Below, one piece after another: positions 17,406-24,863 of a DNA stretch of 64,000 bases. The number at the start of each line of letters is the position of its first letter. Within the stretch, counting starts at the first letter, position 1. Made by a program: the position numbers and the translations under genes. Under the pieces are notes generated by a model that made no database searches, was not told where the DNA came from, and saw only the letters and a program-made list of their open reading frames with translations. The DNA lies in the NCBI RefSeq assembly GCF_001075875.1, contig NZ_JUOS01000115.1, positions 1-64,000 of the forward strand. The letters are read 5' to 3'. This DNA is from Streptococcus oralis. Lineage in GTDB: Bacteria > Bacillota > Bacilli > Lactobacillales > Streptococcaceae.

Positions 17406-18437
17406 ATGGCATTTATTGAAAAAGGTCAAGAAATCGATATTGAAGCGATTAAGGCGGAAACACAGTTATCTGCAAAAGCCTTGCAACATAAGGAAAGCCG
17501 TGACCAGGAACTAGCAGACATTCTTTCAGGAAAGGATGACCGAATCTTGTTGGTCATTGGACCTTGTTCGTCTGACAATGAAGAAGCAGTTCTTGAGTAT
17601 GCTCGCCGTTTGGCAGACTTGCAGAAGAAAGTTGCGGATAAGATTTTCATGGTCATGCGTGTTTACACAGCCAAGCCACGCACCAATGGAGATGGCTACA
17701 AGGGTTTGGTTCATCAGCCAGATACTTCTAAAGCACCAAGTTTGATTAATGGTTTGCAGGCTGTACGTCAGCTTCATTATCGTGTTATTACAGAAACTGG
17801 ATTGACTACAGCAGATGAAATGCTTTATCCCTCCAATCTAGTTTTAGTTGACGACTTGGTAAGCTACCATGCCGTGGGAGCGCGTTCAGTAGAAGACCAA
17901 GAACACCGTTTTGTAGCTTCAGGGATTGATGCACCAGTAGGGATGAAAAATCCAACCTCAGGAAATCTATCTGTTATGTTTAATGCCATCTATGCTGCAC
18001 AAAACAAGCAAACATTTCTTTACCATGGACAAGAAGTTGAGACTTCAGGTAATCCCCTGGCCCACGTTATCCTTCGTGGAGCTATGAATGAATATGGGAA
18101 GAATGAACCAAACTTCTACTATGAAACTCTCTTAGATGCTATCGGCCGTTACGAGTCTATGGGGCTTGAAAATCCTTTTATCATGATTGATACTAACCAT
18201 GATAATTCAGGCAAGCAATATATGGAGCAAGTTCGAATTGTTCGTCAGGCTCTGCTCAATCGTGACTGGAATGAAAAGATCAAGAAGACAGTTCGAGGTT
18301 TCATGATTGAATCTTACTTGGCAGATGGTCGCCAAAATCAACCAGAAATCTTTGGTTGTTCTATTACAGACCCATGTCTAGGATGGGAAAACACAGTAGC
18401 CTTGGTAGAAGAAATCTATACTACCTTAACAAAATAA
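17406..18437 (+). CDS. 3-deoxy-7-phosphoheptulonate (DAHP) synthase, copy 2
   Basis: This 343-residue class I DAHP synthase has the same length and the same active-site motifs as its upstream neighbour (IGPCSSDN, MRVYTAKPRTNGDGYKGL, GARSVEDQEHRFVASG, DTNHDNSGKQ). They are tandem paralogues, clearly diverged in the N-terminal 45 residues and at scattered surface positions. Paired genes like these are conserved in Mitis-group streptococci next to secA and acpS and probably differ in feedback control. A terminator-like hairpin follows at 18450-18475. Confidence 0.92.
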   Translation: MAFIEKGQEIDIEAIKAETQLSAKALQHKESRDQELADILSGKDDRILLVIGPCSSDNEEAVLEYARRLADLQKKVADKIFMVMRVYTAKPRTNGDGYKGLVHQPDTSKAPSLINGLQAVRQLHYRVITETGLTTADEMLYPSNLVLVDDLVSYHAVGARSVEDQEHRFVASGIDAPVGMKNPTSGNLSVMFNAIYAAQNKQTFLYHGQEVETSGNPLAHVILRGAMNEYGKNEPNFYYETLLDAIGRYESMGLENPFIMIDTNHDNSGKQYMEQVRIVRQALLNRDWNEKIKKTVRGFMIESYLADGRQNQPEIFGCSITDPCLGWENTVALVEEIYTTLTK

Positions 18438-18449
18438 GTGAAAAGGATG

Positions 18450-18475
18450 GAGTTGGGGGAACCTCAACTCTTTTT
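18450..18475 (+). terminator. Hairpin with T run between DAHP synthase 2 and acpS
   Basis: GAGTTG / CAACTC stem around GGGGAACCT, followed by TTTTT and then directly by the acpS start. It could partly terminate or attenuate expression of acpS-alr-recG. Confidence 0.6.
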
Positions 18476-18482
18476 GACGAAA

Positions 18483-18845
18483 ATGATAGTTGGACACGGA
18501 ATCGATATCGAAGCATTAGCTTCCATACAACATGCAGTTGAAAAAAGAGAAGGCTTTGCGCAGCGTGTTTTGACAGACAAGGAATTGAAGCGCTTTGTCA
18601 GTCTCAAAGGTCGTAGACAGATTGAGTATTTGGCTGGTCGTTGGTCAGCTAAAGAAGCTTTTTCAAAGGCTATGGGAACGGGTATTGGAAAGCTAGGATT
18701 TCAGGATTTGGAAATTTTGAATAATGAGAGAGGTGCTCCCTACTTCAGCAAATCCCCGTTTTCAGGAAAAGTTTGGCTATCTATCAGCCATACAGATCAG
18801 TTTGTGACAGCTAGTGTTATTTTGGAGGAAGATTATGAAAACTAG
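18483..18845 (+). CDS. acpS: Holo-[acyl-carrier-protein] synthase
   Basis: The protein has 120 residues from the ATG at 18483 ([12 protein letters not shown]), the usual N-terminus and length of AcpS. An in-frame ATG at 18438 would add 15 unrelated residues and cross the terminator hairpin. It transfers 4'-phosphopantetheine from CoA to the serine of acyl carrier protein. Visible motifs are GIDIE (Mg2+ site, Asp8), [14 protein letters not shown] (near 58) and [11 protein letters not shown] (near 103). No clear ribosome binding site is present before 18483. The gene overlaps alr by 11 bases. Confidence 0.92.
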   Translation: MIVGHGIDIEALASIQHAVEKREGFAQRVLTDKELKRFVSLKGRRQIEYLAGRWSAKEAFSKAMGTGIGKLGFQDLEILNNERGAPYFSKSPFSGKVWLSISHTDQFVTASVILEEDYEN

Positions 18846-19938
18846 TCCACATAGACCAACCAAGGCCCTTATTCATCTAGAAGCAATTCGCTACAATATC
18901 CAACAAATGGGAGCGCACATTCCCCAAGATACCCTCAAATGGGCAGTTGTAAAAGCCAATGCCTATGGACACGGAGCGGTTGCTGTTGCAACAGCTATCC
19001 AGGGTGACGTTGATGGTTTTTGCGTTTCGAATATCGATGAAGCCATCGAGCTTCGTCAGGCAGGAATTTCTAAGAAGATTCTTATTTTAGGAGTATCTGA
19101 GGTTGAATCTCTTTCATTGGCTAAGGACTTTGATATTACCTTGACAGTGGCTGGGTTGGAATGGATCCAGAAACTCATAGCCACAGAGTCAGACTTATCA
19201 GGTTTAACTGTTCACCTTAAAATTGACTCAGGTATGGGACGAATTGGTTTTAGAAGTGCAAGCGAGGCTGAAGAAGCTCAAACTTTACTCAAGGAGCATG
19301 GAGCAAATGTTGAGGGAATCTTTACACACTTTGCAACTGCTGATGAAGAGTCGGATAGCTATTTTAAGGAACAGTTAGAGTGTTTCAAGGAAATACTTGC
19401 TGGCTTGCAAGAAGTACCAGAATTGGTTCATGCTAGTAACTCCGCAACGACTCTATGGCATGCAGAAACTATTTTCAGTGCTGTTCGCATGGGAGATTCC
19501 ATGTATGGCCTCAATCCAAGCGGACAAGTTTTGGAATTGCCTTATGAACTAAAACCAGCCTTAACTTTGGAGTCAGCTATTGTTCATGTTAAAACAGTCC
19601 CAGCTGGGGCTTGTATGGGTTACGGAGCAACTTATCAAGCAGACGGTGAGCAAGTCATTGCAACGGTACCGATAGGTTATGCAGATGGTTGGACACGAGA
19701 TATGCAGAATTTCTCAGTTCTGGTGGATGGACAATTGTGCCCCATCGTAGGACGTGTATCCATGGACCAAATCACCATTCGTTTGCCTAAGCTTTATCCA
19801 TTGGGTACCAAGGTAACCTTGATTGGCTCAAACGGGGACAAGGAGATTACTGCAACAGATGTAGCGGTTTACCGTGGAACCATCAATTATGAGGTAGTTT
19901 GTCTCCTCAGTGATCGAGTTCCGAGAGAATATTATTAA
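18835..19938 (+). CDS. alr: Alanine racemase
   Basis: This 367-residue PLP enzyme interconverts L- and D-alanine for peptidoglycan and teichoic acids. The PLP lysine lies in [12 protein letters not shown] (near residue 40), and the catalytic tyrosine in MGYGATYQ (near 265). The ATG at 18835 ([12 protein letters not shown]) follows TTTGGAGGA; an upstream start at 18814 would overlap acpS further and is not family-like. It forms an operon with acpS (11-base overlap) and recG (24 bases downstream). Confidence 0.95.
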   Translation: MKTSPHRPTKALIHLEAIRYNIQQMGAHIPQDTLKWAVVKANAYGHGAVAVATAIQGDVDGFCVSNIDEAIELRQAGISKKILILGVSEVESLSLAKDFDITLTVAGLEWIQKLIATESDLSGLTVHLKIDSGMGRIGFRSASEAEEAQTLLKEHGANVEGIFTHFATADEESDSYFKEQLECFKEILAGLQEVPELVHASNSATTLWHAETIFSAVRMGDSMYGLNPSGQVLELPYELKPALTLESAIVHVKTVPAGACMGYGATYQADGEQVIATVPIGYADGWTRDMQNFSVLVDGQLCPIVGRVSMDQITIRLPKLYPLGTKVTLIGSNGDKEITATDVAVYRGTINYEVVCLLSDRVPREYY

Positions 19939-19962
19939 AAAACAGAAGGAAAGGAGTGTAGC

Positions 19963-21978
19963 ATGAATTTACACCAACCCTTGCATGTCTTGCCAGGCGT
20001 GGGACCTAAATCAGCAGAGAAATATGCCAAACTAGGAATTGAAAATCTGCAAGATCTCTTGCTCTACTTTCCTTTCCGTTATGAAGATTTTAAGACCAAG
20101 CAGGTGTTAGAACTAGAAGATGGTGAAAAGGCTGTCCTATCTGGTCAGGTGGTAACGCCAGCTAGTGTTCAGTATTATGGATTTAAGCGCAATCGTCTTC
20201 GCTTTAGTCTCAAACAGGGAGAAGTTGTGTTTGCGGTTAACTTCTTTAATCAACCCTACCTGGCTGACAAGATTGAACTAGGAGCAACTTTGGCTGTCTT
20301 TGGCAAGTGGGATCGTGCCAAGGCAAGCCTCACAGGAATGAAGGTTTTAGCCCAAGTGGAGGATGACCTCCAGCCTGTCTATCGCCTCGCACAAGGAGTT
20401 AGTCAAGCAGGCCTTGTTAAAGTCATTAAAACAGCCTTTGACCAGGGTCTAGATCTCTTGATAGAGGAAAATATCCCTCAGTCCTTGCTCGATAAATACA
20501 AACTCATGTCTCGCTGTCAGGCTGTTCGTGCCATGCATTTTCCTAAGGATTTAGCAGAATACAAACAGGCCCTTCGTCGAATCAAGTTTGAGGAGCTCTT
20601 TTATTTCCAAATGCAATTACAGACCCTCAAGTCTGAAAATAAGATTCACGGAAGTGGATTGGTCCTGAATTGGTCCCAGGAAAAACTAACTGCCGTTAAA
20701 GAGAAATTGCCTTTTGCCTTAACCCAAGCCCAAGAAAAAAGCCTGCAAGAAATCCTGACAGATATGAAGTCGGACCAACACATGAATCGACTCTTACAAG
20801 GGGATGTTGGTAGTGGGAAGACAGTGGTTGCGGGTCTAGCGATGTACGCGGCTGTAACGGCTGGTTATCAGGCAGCTCTAATGGTTCCGACAGAGATCCT
20901 TGCAGAGCAGCATTTTGAAAGTTTAGAGAGTCTCTTTCCAGATTTGAAACTAGCCCTCCTAACAGGTTCACTAAAAGCTGTAGAAAAACGCACGGTTTTG
21001 GAAACGATTGCTAAGGGCGAGGTTGATGTGATCGTCGGGACCCATGCCCTTATACAGGATGGGGTGGAATACGCTCGACTTGGTTTGATTATCATCGATG
21101 AACAACACCGATTTGGTGTGGGACAAAGGCGTATTTTACGGGAAAAAGGAGAAAATCCAGATGTCCTTATGATGACGGCAACTCCGATTCCACGGACCTT
21201 AGCCATCACAGCTTTTGGAGATATGGATGTTTCCATTATTGACCAGATGCCAGCGGGACGAAAACCGATCGTAACACGCTGGATTAAACATGAACAGTTG
21301 CCCCAGGTCCTGACTTGGTTGGAAGGAGAAATTCAAAAAGGGTCTCAAGCCTATGTCATTTCGCCCTTGATTGAAGAATCTGAAGCCCTAGATCTTAAAA
21401 ATGCTATTGCTTTATCGGAAGAATTGACGGCTCATTTTGCAGAAAAAGCAAAAGTTGCTCTCTTACACGGTAAGATGAAGAGTGATGAAAAAGACCAGAT
21501 TATGCAGGAGTTCAAAGATAGAAAAACAGATATTCTGGTTTCGACAACGGTTATCGAGGTTGGGGTCAATGTGCCAAATGCGACGGTTATGATTATCATG
21601 GATGCTGATCGTTTTGGGCTTAGTCAACTCCATCAGCTTCGAGGTCGTGTAGGTCGTGGGGATAAGCAGTCTTATGCAGTTCTAGTGGCCAATCCTAAAA
21701 CGGACTCAGGTAAAGACCGCATGCGCATCATGACGGAAACGACCAATGGATTTGTCCTTGCAGAAGAAGATTTGAAAATGCGTGGCTCTGGTGAGATTTT
21801 TGGAACCAGACAGTCGGGCTTACCAGAATTCCAAGTGGCTGATATTATCGAGGACTTCCCAATACTTGAGGAAGCACGTAAGGTAGCTGGTTATATCAGC
21901 TCTCTTCCTAACTGGCAGGAGGACTCAGAGTGGCATATGATTGCCCTAAATCTAGAAAAGAAAGAACATTTAGATTAA
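19963..21978 (+). CDS. recG: ATP-dependent DNA helicase RecG
   Basis: This 671-residue helicase remodels stalled replication forks and branched intermediates. The wedge (OB-fold) domain occupies about residues 1-180. Walker A is LLQGDVGSGKTVVA (near 278), the DEAD-box motif is DEQHRFGV (near 378), and motif VI is QLRGRVGRGDKQ (near 560). The length is normal. GAAAGGAG precedes the ATG. It is the last gene of the acpS-alr-recG group; a separate small promoter region follows immediately. Confidence 0.96.
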   Translation: MNLHQPLHVLPGVGPKSAEKYAKLGIENLQDLLLYFPFRYEDFKTKQVLELEDGEKAVLSGQVVTPASVQYYGFKRNRLRFSLKQGEVVFAVNFFNQPYLADKIELGATLAVFGKWDRAKASLTGMKVLAQVEDDLQPVYRLAQGVSQAGLVKVIKTAFDQGLDLLIEENIPQSLLDKYKLMSRCQAVRAMHFPKDLAEYKQALRRIKFEELFYFQMQLQTLKSENKIHGSGLVLNWSQEKLTAVKEKLPFALTQAQEKSLQEILTDMKSDQHMNRLLQGDVGSGKTVVAGLAMYAAVTAGYQAALMVPTEILAEQHFESLESLFPDLKLALLTGSLKAVEKRTVLETIAKGEVDVIVGTHALIQDGVEYARLGLIIIDEQHRFGVGQRRILREKGENPDVLMMTATPIPRTLAITAFGDMDVSIIDQMPAGRKPIVTRWIKHEQLPQVLTWLEGEIQKGSQAYVISPLIEESEALDLKNAIALSEELTAHFAEKAKVALLHGKMKSDEKDQIMQEFKDRKTDILVSTTVIEVGVNVPNATVMIIMDADRFGLSQLHQLRGRVGRGDKQSYAVLVANPKTDSGKDRMRIMTETTNGFVLAEEDLKMRGSGEIFGTRQSGLPEFQVADIIEDFPILEEARKVAGYISSLPNWQEDSEWHMIALNLEKKEHLD

Positions 21979-21984
21979 GCTTTC

Positions 21985-22028
21985 TCTAAGAAAATCTTAA
22001 GTTTGCTTTCAGGGTTATTGCCTATACT
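21985..22028 (+). promoter_or_regulatory. Direct-repeat promoter of small unit 1
   Basis: TCTAAG (21985-21990) and CTTAAG (21996-22001) are separated by five bases, giving an 11-base periodic direct repeat. A TATACT -10 box (22023-22028) stands 21 bases further on. The same geometry recurs at 22353-22396. Such 11-base direct repeats are bound by OmpR/PhoB-type response regulators; the CiaR repeat TTTAAG-N5-TTTAAG of pneumococcus is the closest known motif. Confidence 0.5.
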
Positions 22029-22059
22029 AGGGTCATCAAAAAGAAACGAGGACTCTCAC

Positions 22060-22131
22060 ATGACAATGACAATTAAAGTGAATTACCAAAAAACGTTTCA
22101 ACAGGAACAAACTCCTTCTCCTAAATACTAA
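22060..22131 (+). CDS. Small peptide, copy 1 (MTMTIKVNYQK family)
   Basis: This 23-codon ORF starts with MTMTIKVNYQKTFQ and ends in PSPKY. GAGGA stands seven bases before the ATG. A near-identical start and upstream sequence occur at 22428, and the shared N-terminal 11 residues are kept while the C-termini differ. No signal peptide or hydrophobic stretch is visible. The transcript may alternatively work as a small RNA. I do not know a function for this peptide. Confidence 0.5.
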   Translation: MTMTIKVNYQKTFQQEQTPSPKY

Positions 22132-22135
22132 GTAA

Positions 22136-22159
22136 AAGAGCGGTAACGCTCTTTTTATA
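22136..22159 (+). terminator. Terminator of small unit 1
   Basis: AAGAGCG-GTAA-CGCTCTT hairpin with a following TTTTAT run, placed six bases after the small ORF. Confidence 0.75.
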
Positions 22160-22265
22160 TGGGATTCTCAGGTAAGGGATTTAGAAAAGTGCTTATGTTT
22201 ATTTGATTTACTGAATGTATAAACTTCAACATCACTTCAAACAACACCTTAGTCTTAACAGGCAA

Positions 22266-22329
22266 TCTAAAAGCAGTGCTTTGAGAAACCTGTGACTAGC
22301 TTTCTAGTTTGCTCTTTCGTTTTCATTGA
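22266..22329 (-). repeat. BOX element remnant
   Basis: AAAGCAGTGCTTTGAG, then a CTAGTTTGCTCTTTC segment and TTTTCATTGAGT at the end, match one side of a streptococcal BOX element. A complete one lies at 24609-24715. The opposite boxA end is missing or too degenerate to recognise. Confidence 0.55.
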
Positions 22330-22352
22330 GTCAAAAGTTACTTTTAGTTTTT

Positions 22353-22396
22353 TCTAAGGAAAATATAAGCTATGTTTTAGGAAGGGATTTTATACT
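22353..22396 (+). promoter_or_regulatory. Direct-repeat promoter of small unit 2
   Basis: TCTAAG (22353-22358), five bases, TATAAG (22364-22369), then exactly 21 bases to TATACT (22391-22396). Spacing is identical to the unit at 21985-22028 although the 21-base spacer differs, which suggests that the repeat and the -10 are under selection. Confidence 0.5.
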
Positions 22397-22427
22397 GGGT
22401 TCATCAAAAAGAAACGAGGACTCTCAC

Positions 22428-22505
22428 ATGACAATGACAATTAAAGTAAATTACCAAAAAATGTTTCAAGAAGTAGTAAAGGCAGACAAGCTTGCTACAA
22501 AATAG
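22428..22505 (+). CDS. Small peptide, copy 2 (MTMTIKVNYQK family)
   Basis: This 25-codon ORF starts MTMTIKVNYQKMFQE and ends DKLATK. The sequence TCATCAAAAAGAAACGAGGA and the following CTCTCAC before the ATG are the same as in copy 1. A GGGC-GGTA-GAGCCC hairpin with TTTTT follows (22514-22537). Conservation of the first 13 codons between the copies, with divergence after that, is unusual for so short an ORF. Function unknown. Confidence 0.5.
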   Translation: MTMTIKVNYQKMFQEVVKADKLATK

Positions 22506-22513
22506 TAGTTATT

Positions 22514-22537
22514 AAGGGCGGTAGAGCCCTTTTTAAA
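22514..22537 (+). terminator. Terminator of small unit 2
   Basis: AAGGGCGGTAGAGCCCTTTTTA forms a short GC-rich hairpin (GGGC/GCCC) with a T run, directly after the second small ORF. Confidence 0.7.
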
Positions 22538-22593
22538 TACTTGCTTTAGGCGAAATATGATAGATTTTTAGTAGACAGAATCGGCAGAATCAC

Positions 22594-22687
22594 GCTATAC
22601 CAATTTTTATTCTTGACAAGTAAAAGAAACAAGTATATACTGTTTTTGCTGATTCTGCAAAGCGAGAATTAGACTATACCAATTTAA
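22594..22687 (+). promoter_or_regulatory. glmS promoter with two CTATACCAATTT sites
   Basis: TTGACA (22613-22618), a 17-base spacer and TATACT (22636-22641) form a near-perfect promoter. CTATACCAATTT occurs on both sides, at 22595-22606 and 22674-22685. Its complement AAATTGGTATAG resembles the dre-type sites bound by GntR/HutC regulators of amino-sugar metabolism (NagR/DasR), so the pair may be the operators through which NagR represses glmS when GlcNAc is available. This is inference from motif and gene. Confidence 0.6.
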
Positions 22688-22721
22688 GGGGAAAGCACAG
22701 TTTGTCTGTGTCGTATATACT

Positions 22722-24530
22722 ATGTGTGGAATTGTTGGTGTTGTTGGAAACACAAATGCAACTGATATTTTGATTCAAGGGCTTGAAAAGCTCGAATACC
22801 GTGGTTATGATTCTGCGGGAATTTTTGTCCTAGGTGGTGCTGAAAACCATTTGGTGAAGGCTGTTGGTCGTATTGCAGAATTGTCTGCTAAAACTGCTGG
22901 TGTTGAGGGGACAACTGGTATTGGACATACTCGTTGGGCCACTCACGGTAAACCAACAGAAGACAATGCTCACCCACATCGCTCTGAGACAGGACGTTTT
23001 GTCTTGGTCCACAATGGGGTGATTGAAAACTACCTTGAAATCAAGGAAGACTACCTTGCAGGTCACCACTTCAAGGGGCAAACAGATACTGAAATCGCAG
23101 TTCACTTGATTGGAAAATTTGTTGAAGAAGACGGCATGTCAGTACTTGAAGCCTTTAAAAAAGCTCTTCACGTCATCCGTGGTTCTTATGCCTTCGCTTT
23201 GATTGACTCTGAAAATTCAGATGTCATCTATGTGGCTAAGAACAAATCACCACTTTTGATTGGTCTTGGAGATGGTTACAACATGGTCTGCTCAGATGCT
23301 ATGGCTATGATTCGTGAAACTAACCAATACATGGAGATCCATGACCAAGAGTTGGTTATCGTGAAAGCTGATAGCGTTGAAGTGCAAGACTATGATGGCA
23401 ACAGTCGTGAGCGTGCTAGCTACACTGCTGAGCTTGATTTGTCAGATATCGGTAAGGGAACTTATCCTTACTACATGCTTAAGGAAATCGATGAGCAACC
23501 AACAGTGATGCGTAAGTTGATCCAAGCCTATACAGATGAGGCTGGTCAAGTAGTGGTGGACCCTGCTATCATCAAGGCTGTTCAAGAGGCAGACCGCCTC
23601 TACATTCTAGCAGCTGGGACTTCTTACCACGCAGGATTTGCTTCTAAGAAAATGTTAGAAGAATTGACAGATACGCCAGTTGAACTTGGTATTTCATCTG
23701 AGTGGGGCTACGGTATGCCACTTCTCAGCAAGAAACCACTCTTCATCTTTATCAGTCAGTCTGGTGAAACAGCTGATAGCCGTCAAGTTTTGGTTAAGGC
23801 CAATGAAATGGGAATTCCAAGCTTGACAGTGACAAACGTGCCGGGATCAACTTTGTCACGTGAAGCTAACCATACTATGTTGCTTCATGCAGGTCCTGAA
23901 ATTGCCGTTGCTTCAACCAAGGCATATACTGCGCAAATCGCAACTCTTGCCTTCCTTGCGAAAGCGGTCGGTGAAGCAAATGGCAATGAAAAAGCCAAAG
24001 CTTTCGATTTGGTTCACGAATTGTCTATCGTGGCTCAGTCTATCGAATCAACTCTCTCAGAAAAAGAATTGATTGATAGCAAGGTGCGTGATCTTCTTGA
24101 AACAACACGTAACGCCTTTTATATAGGACGTGGTCAAGATTACTACGTAGCCATGGAAGCCAGTCTTAAGCTTAAAGAAATCTCTTATATCCAATGTGAA
24201 GGTTTTGCGGCTGGAGAGCTCAAGCATGGAACTATTGCTTTGATTGAAGAGGGGACACCTGTTTTGGCCCTCTTGTCAGACCCAGTTCTTGCCAACCACA
24301 CTCGCGGAAATATCCAAGAAGTGGCAGCACGTGGCGCTAAGGTCCTCACTATCGCAGAAGAAAATGTTGCTAAAGATACCGATGATATTGTCCTTACGAC
24401 CGTACACCCTTACCTCTCACCAATCTCAATGGTCGTACCAACACAATTGGTCGCTTACTTTGCAACTCTACACCGTGGACTTGATGTGGACAAGCCACGT
24501 AACCTTGCCAAGTCTGTAACGGTAGAATAA
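22722..24530 (+). CDS. glmS: Glutamine-fructose-6-phosphate aminotransferase (isomerizing)
   Basis: This 602-residue enzyme makes glucosamine 6-phosphate from fructose 6-phosphate and glutamine, the entry step to UDP-GlcNAc. The N-terminal glutaminase domain starts MCGIVGVVG, with Cys2 as nucleophile after Met removal. RGYDSAG and the two SIS domains (AAGTSYHAGF near 298, SQSGETADS near 342) follow. The C-terminus LAKSVTVE is canonical. There is no ribosome binding site close to the ATG; GGGG at 22688-22691 is separated by a CACAG/CTGTG hairpin (22696-22710) that could bring it nearer. No glmS ribozyme is visible. Confidence 0.97.
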   Translation: MCGIVGVVGNTNATDILIQGLEKLEYRGYDSAGIFVLGGAENHLVKAVGRIAELSAKTAGVEGTTGIGHTRWATHGKPTEDNAHPHRSETGRFVLVHNGVIENYLEIKEDYLAGHHFKGQTDTEIAVHLIGKFVEEDGMSVLEAFKKALHVIRGSYAFALIDSENSDVIYVAKNKSPLLIGLGDGYNMVCSDAMAMIRETNQYMEIHDQELVIVKADSVEVQDYDGNSRERASYTAELDLSDIGKGTYPYYMLKEIDEQPTVMRKLIQAYTDEAGQVVVDPAIIKAVQEADRLYILAAGTSYHAGFASKKMLEELTDTPVELGISSEWGYGMPLLSKKPLFIFISQSGETADSRQVLVKANEMGIPSLTVTNVPGSTLSREANHTMLLHAGPEIAVASTKAYTAQIATLAFLAKAVGEANGNEKAKAFDLVHELSIVAQSIESTLSEKELIDSKVRDLLETTRNAFYIGRGQDYYVAMEASLKLKEISYIQCEGFAAGELKHGTIALIEEGTPVLALLSDPVLANHTRGNIQEVAARGAKVLTIAEENVAKDTDDIVLTTVHPYLSPISMVVPTQLVAYFATLHRGLDVDKPRNLAKSVTVE

Positions 24531-24550
24531 ACCCAAAGTTTAAATCATAA

Positions 24551-24607
24551 ACAAAAGTGAACAAAATAGTTTTCTGGAAATCAGAATGCTGTCCTGTTCA
24601 CTTTTTT
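24551..24607 (+). terminator. Terminator after glmS
   Basis: AAAAGTGAACA / TGTTCACTTTTTT long stem around a loop that itself can pair, about 20 bases after the glmS stop. Confidence 0.8.
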
Positions 24608-24608
24608 G

Positions 24609-24715
24609 TATACTTAATGAAAATCAATGATCAAACTAGTTCTCTTGTGTAGATATCTCAAAGCAGTGCTTTGAGCAACCTGCGGCTAGTTTGCTCTTTG
24701 ATTTTCATTGAGTAT
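24609..24715. repeat. BOX element
   Basis: The ends TATACTTAATGAAAATCAAT and the inverted complement GATTTTCATTGAGTAT, with CTCAAAGCAGTGCTTTGAG in the middle and CTGCGGCTAGTTTGCTC, are the boxA and boxC parts of the BOX repeat of S. pneumoniae and relatives. No boxB copies are present. It lies between the convergent glmS and DUF1846 genes. Confidence 0.8.
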
Positions 24716-24805
24716 CACTCCTTTTAAGAATTCATGAGAAATAAATCTAAAATTAAATGTTATCCTAGTTTCTATTAAAATTAGAATTCTTTTTGAAAGC
24801 TATAA

Positions 24806-24846
24806 AAAAACTCTAAGAGCTGGACGATAAGGATCCAACTCTTAGA
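24806..24846 (-). terminator. Terminator of the DUF1846 gene (minus strand)
   Basis: CTCTAAGAG / CTCTTAGAG form a stem whose T run lies on the minus strand (AAAAAA at 24804-24810 of the plus strand), just after the stop codon at 24864. Confidence 0.75.
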
Positions 24847-24863
24847 GGAGTGAGTGTCGTATT

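Larger units (their letters stand above)
21979..22721. other. Region of duplicated peptide/small-RNA units and glmS promoter
   Basis: This 740-base stretch has no ordinary gene. It holds two parallel small transcription units (21985-22157 and 22353-22530), a BOX remnant between them, and the glmS promoter with two CTATACCAATTT sites. Confidence 0.6.

Noticed and set aside
20696-21236. Minus-strand ORFs opposite recG
   Set aside because: No start signal and no protein-like pattern; they are shadows of the helicase motifs.
22560-22721. glmS ribozyme or riboswitch
   Set aside because: The known glmS ribozyme core was not recognised, and the leader after the promoter is only about 75 bases, too short for it.
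24609-24715. CRISPR or small RNA at the palindrome after glmS
   Set aside because: The sequence fits a BOX element and occurs once in full, without spacer-repeat structure.
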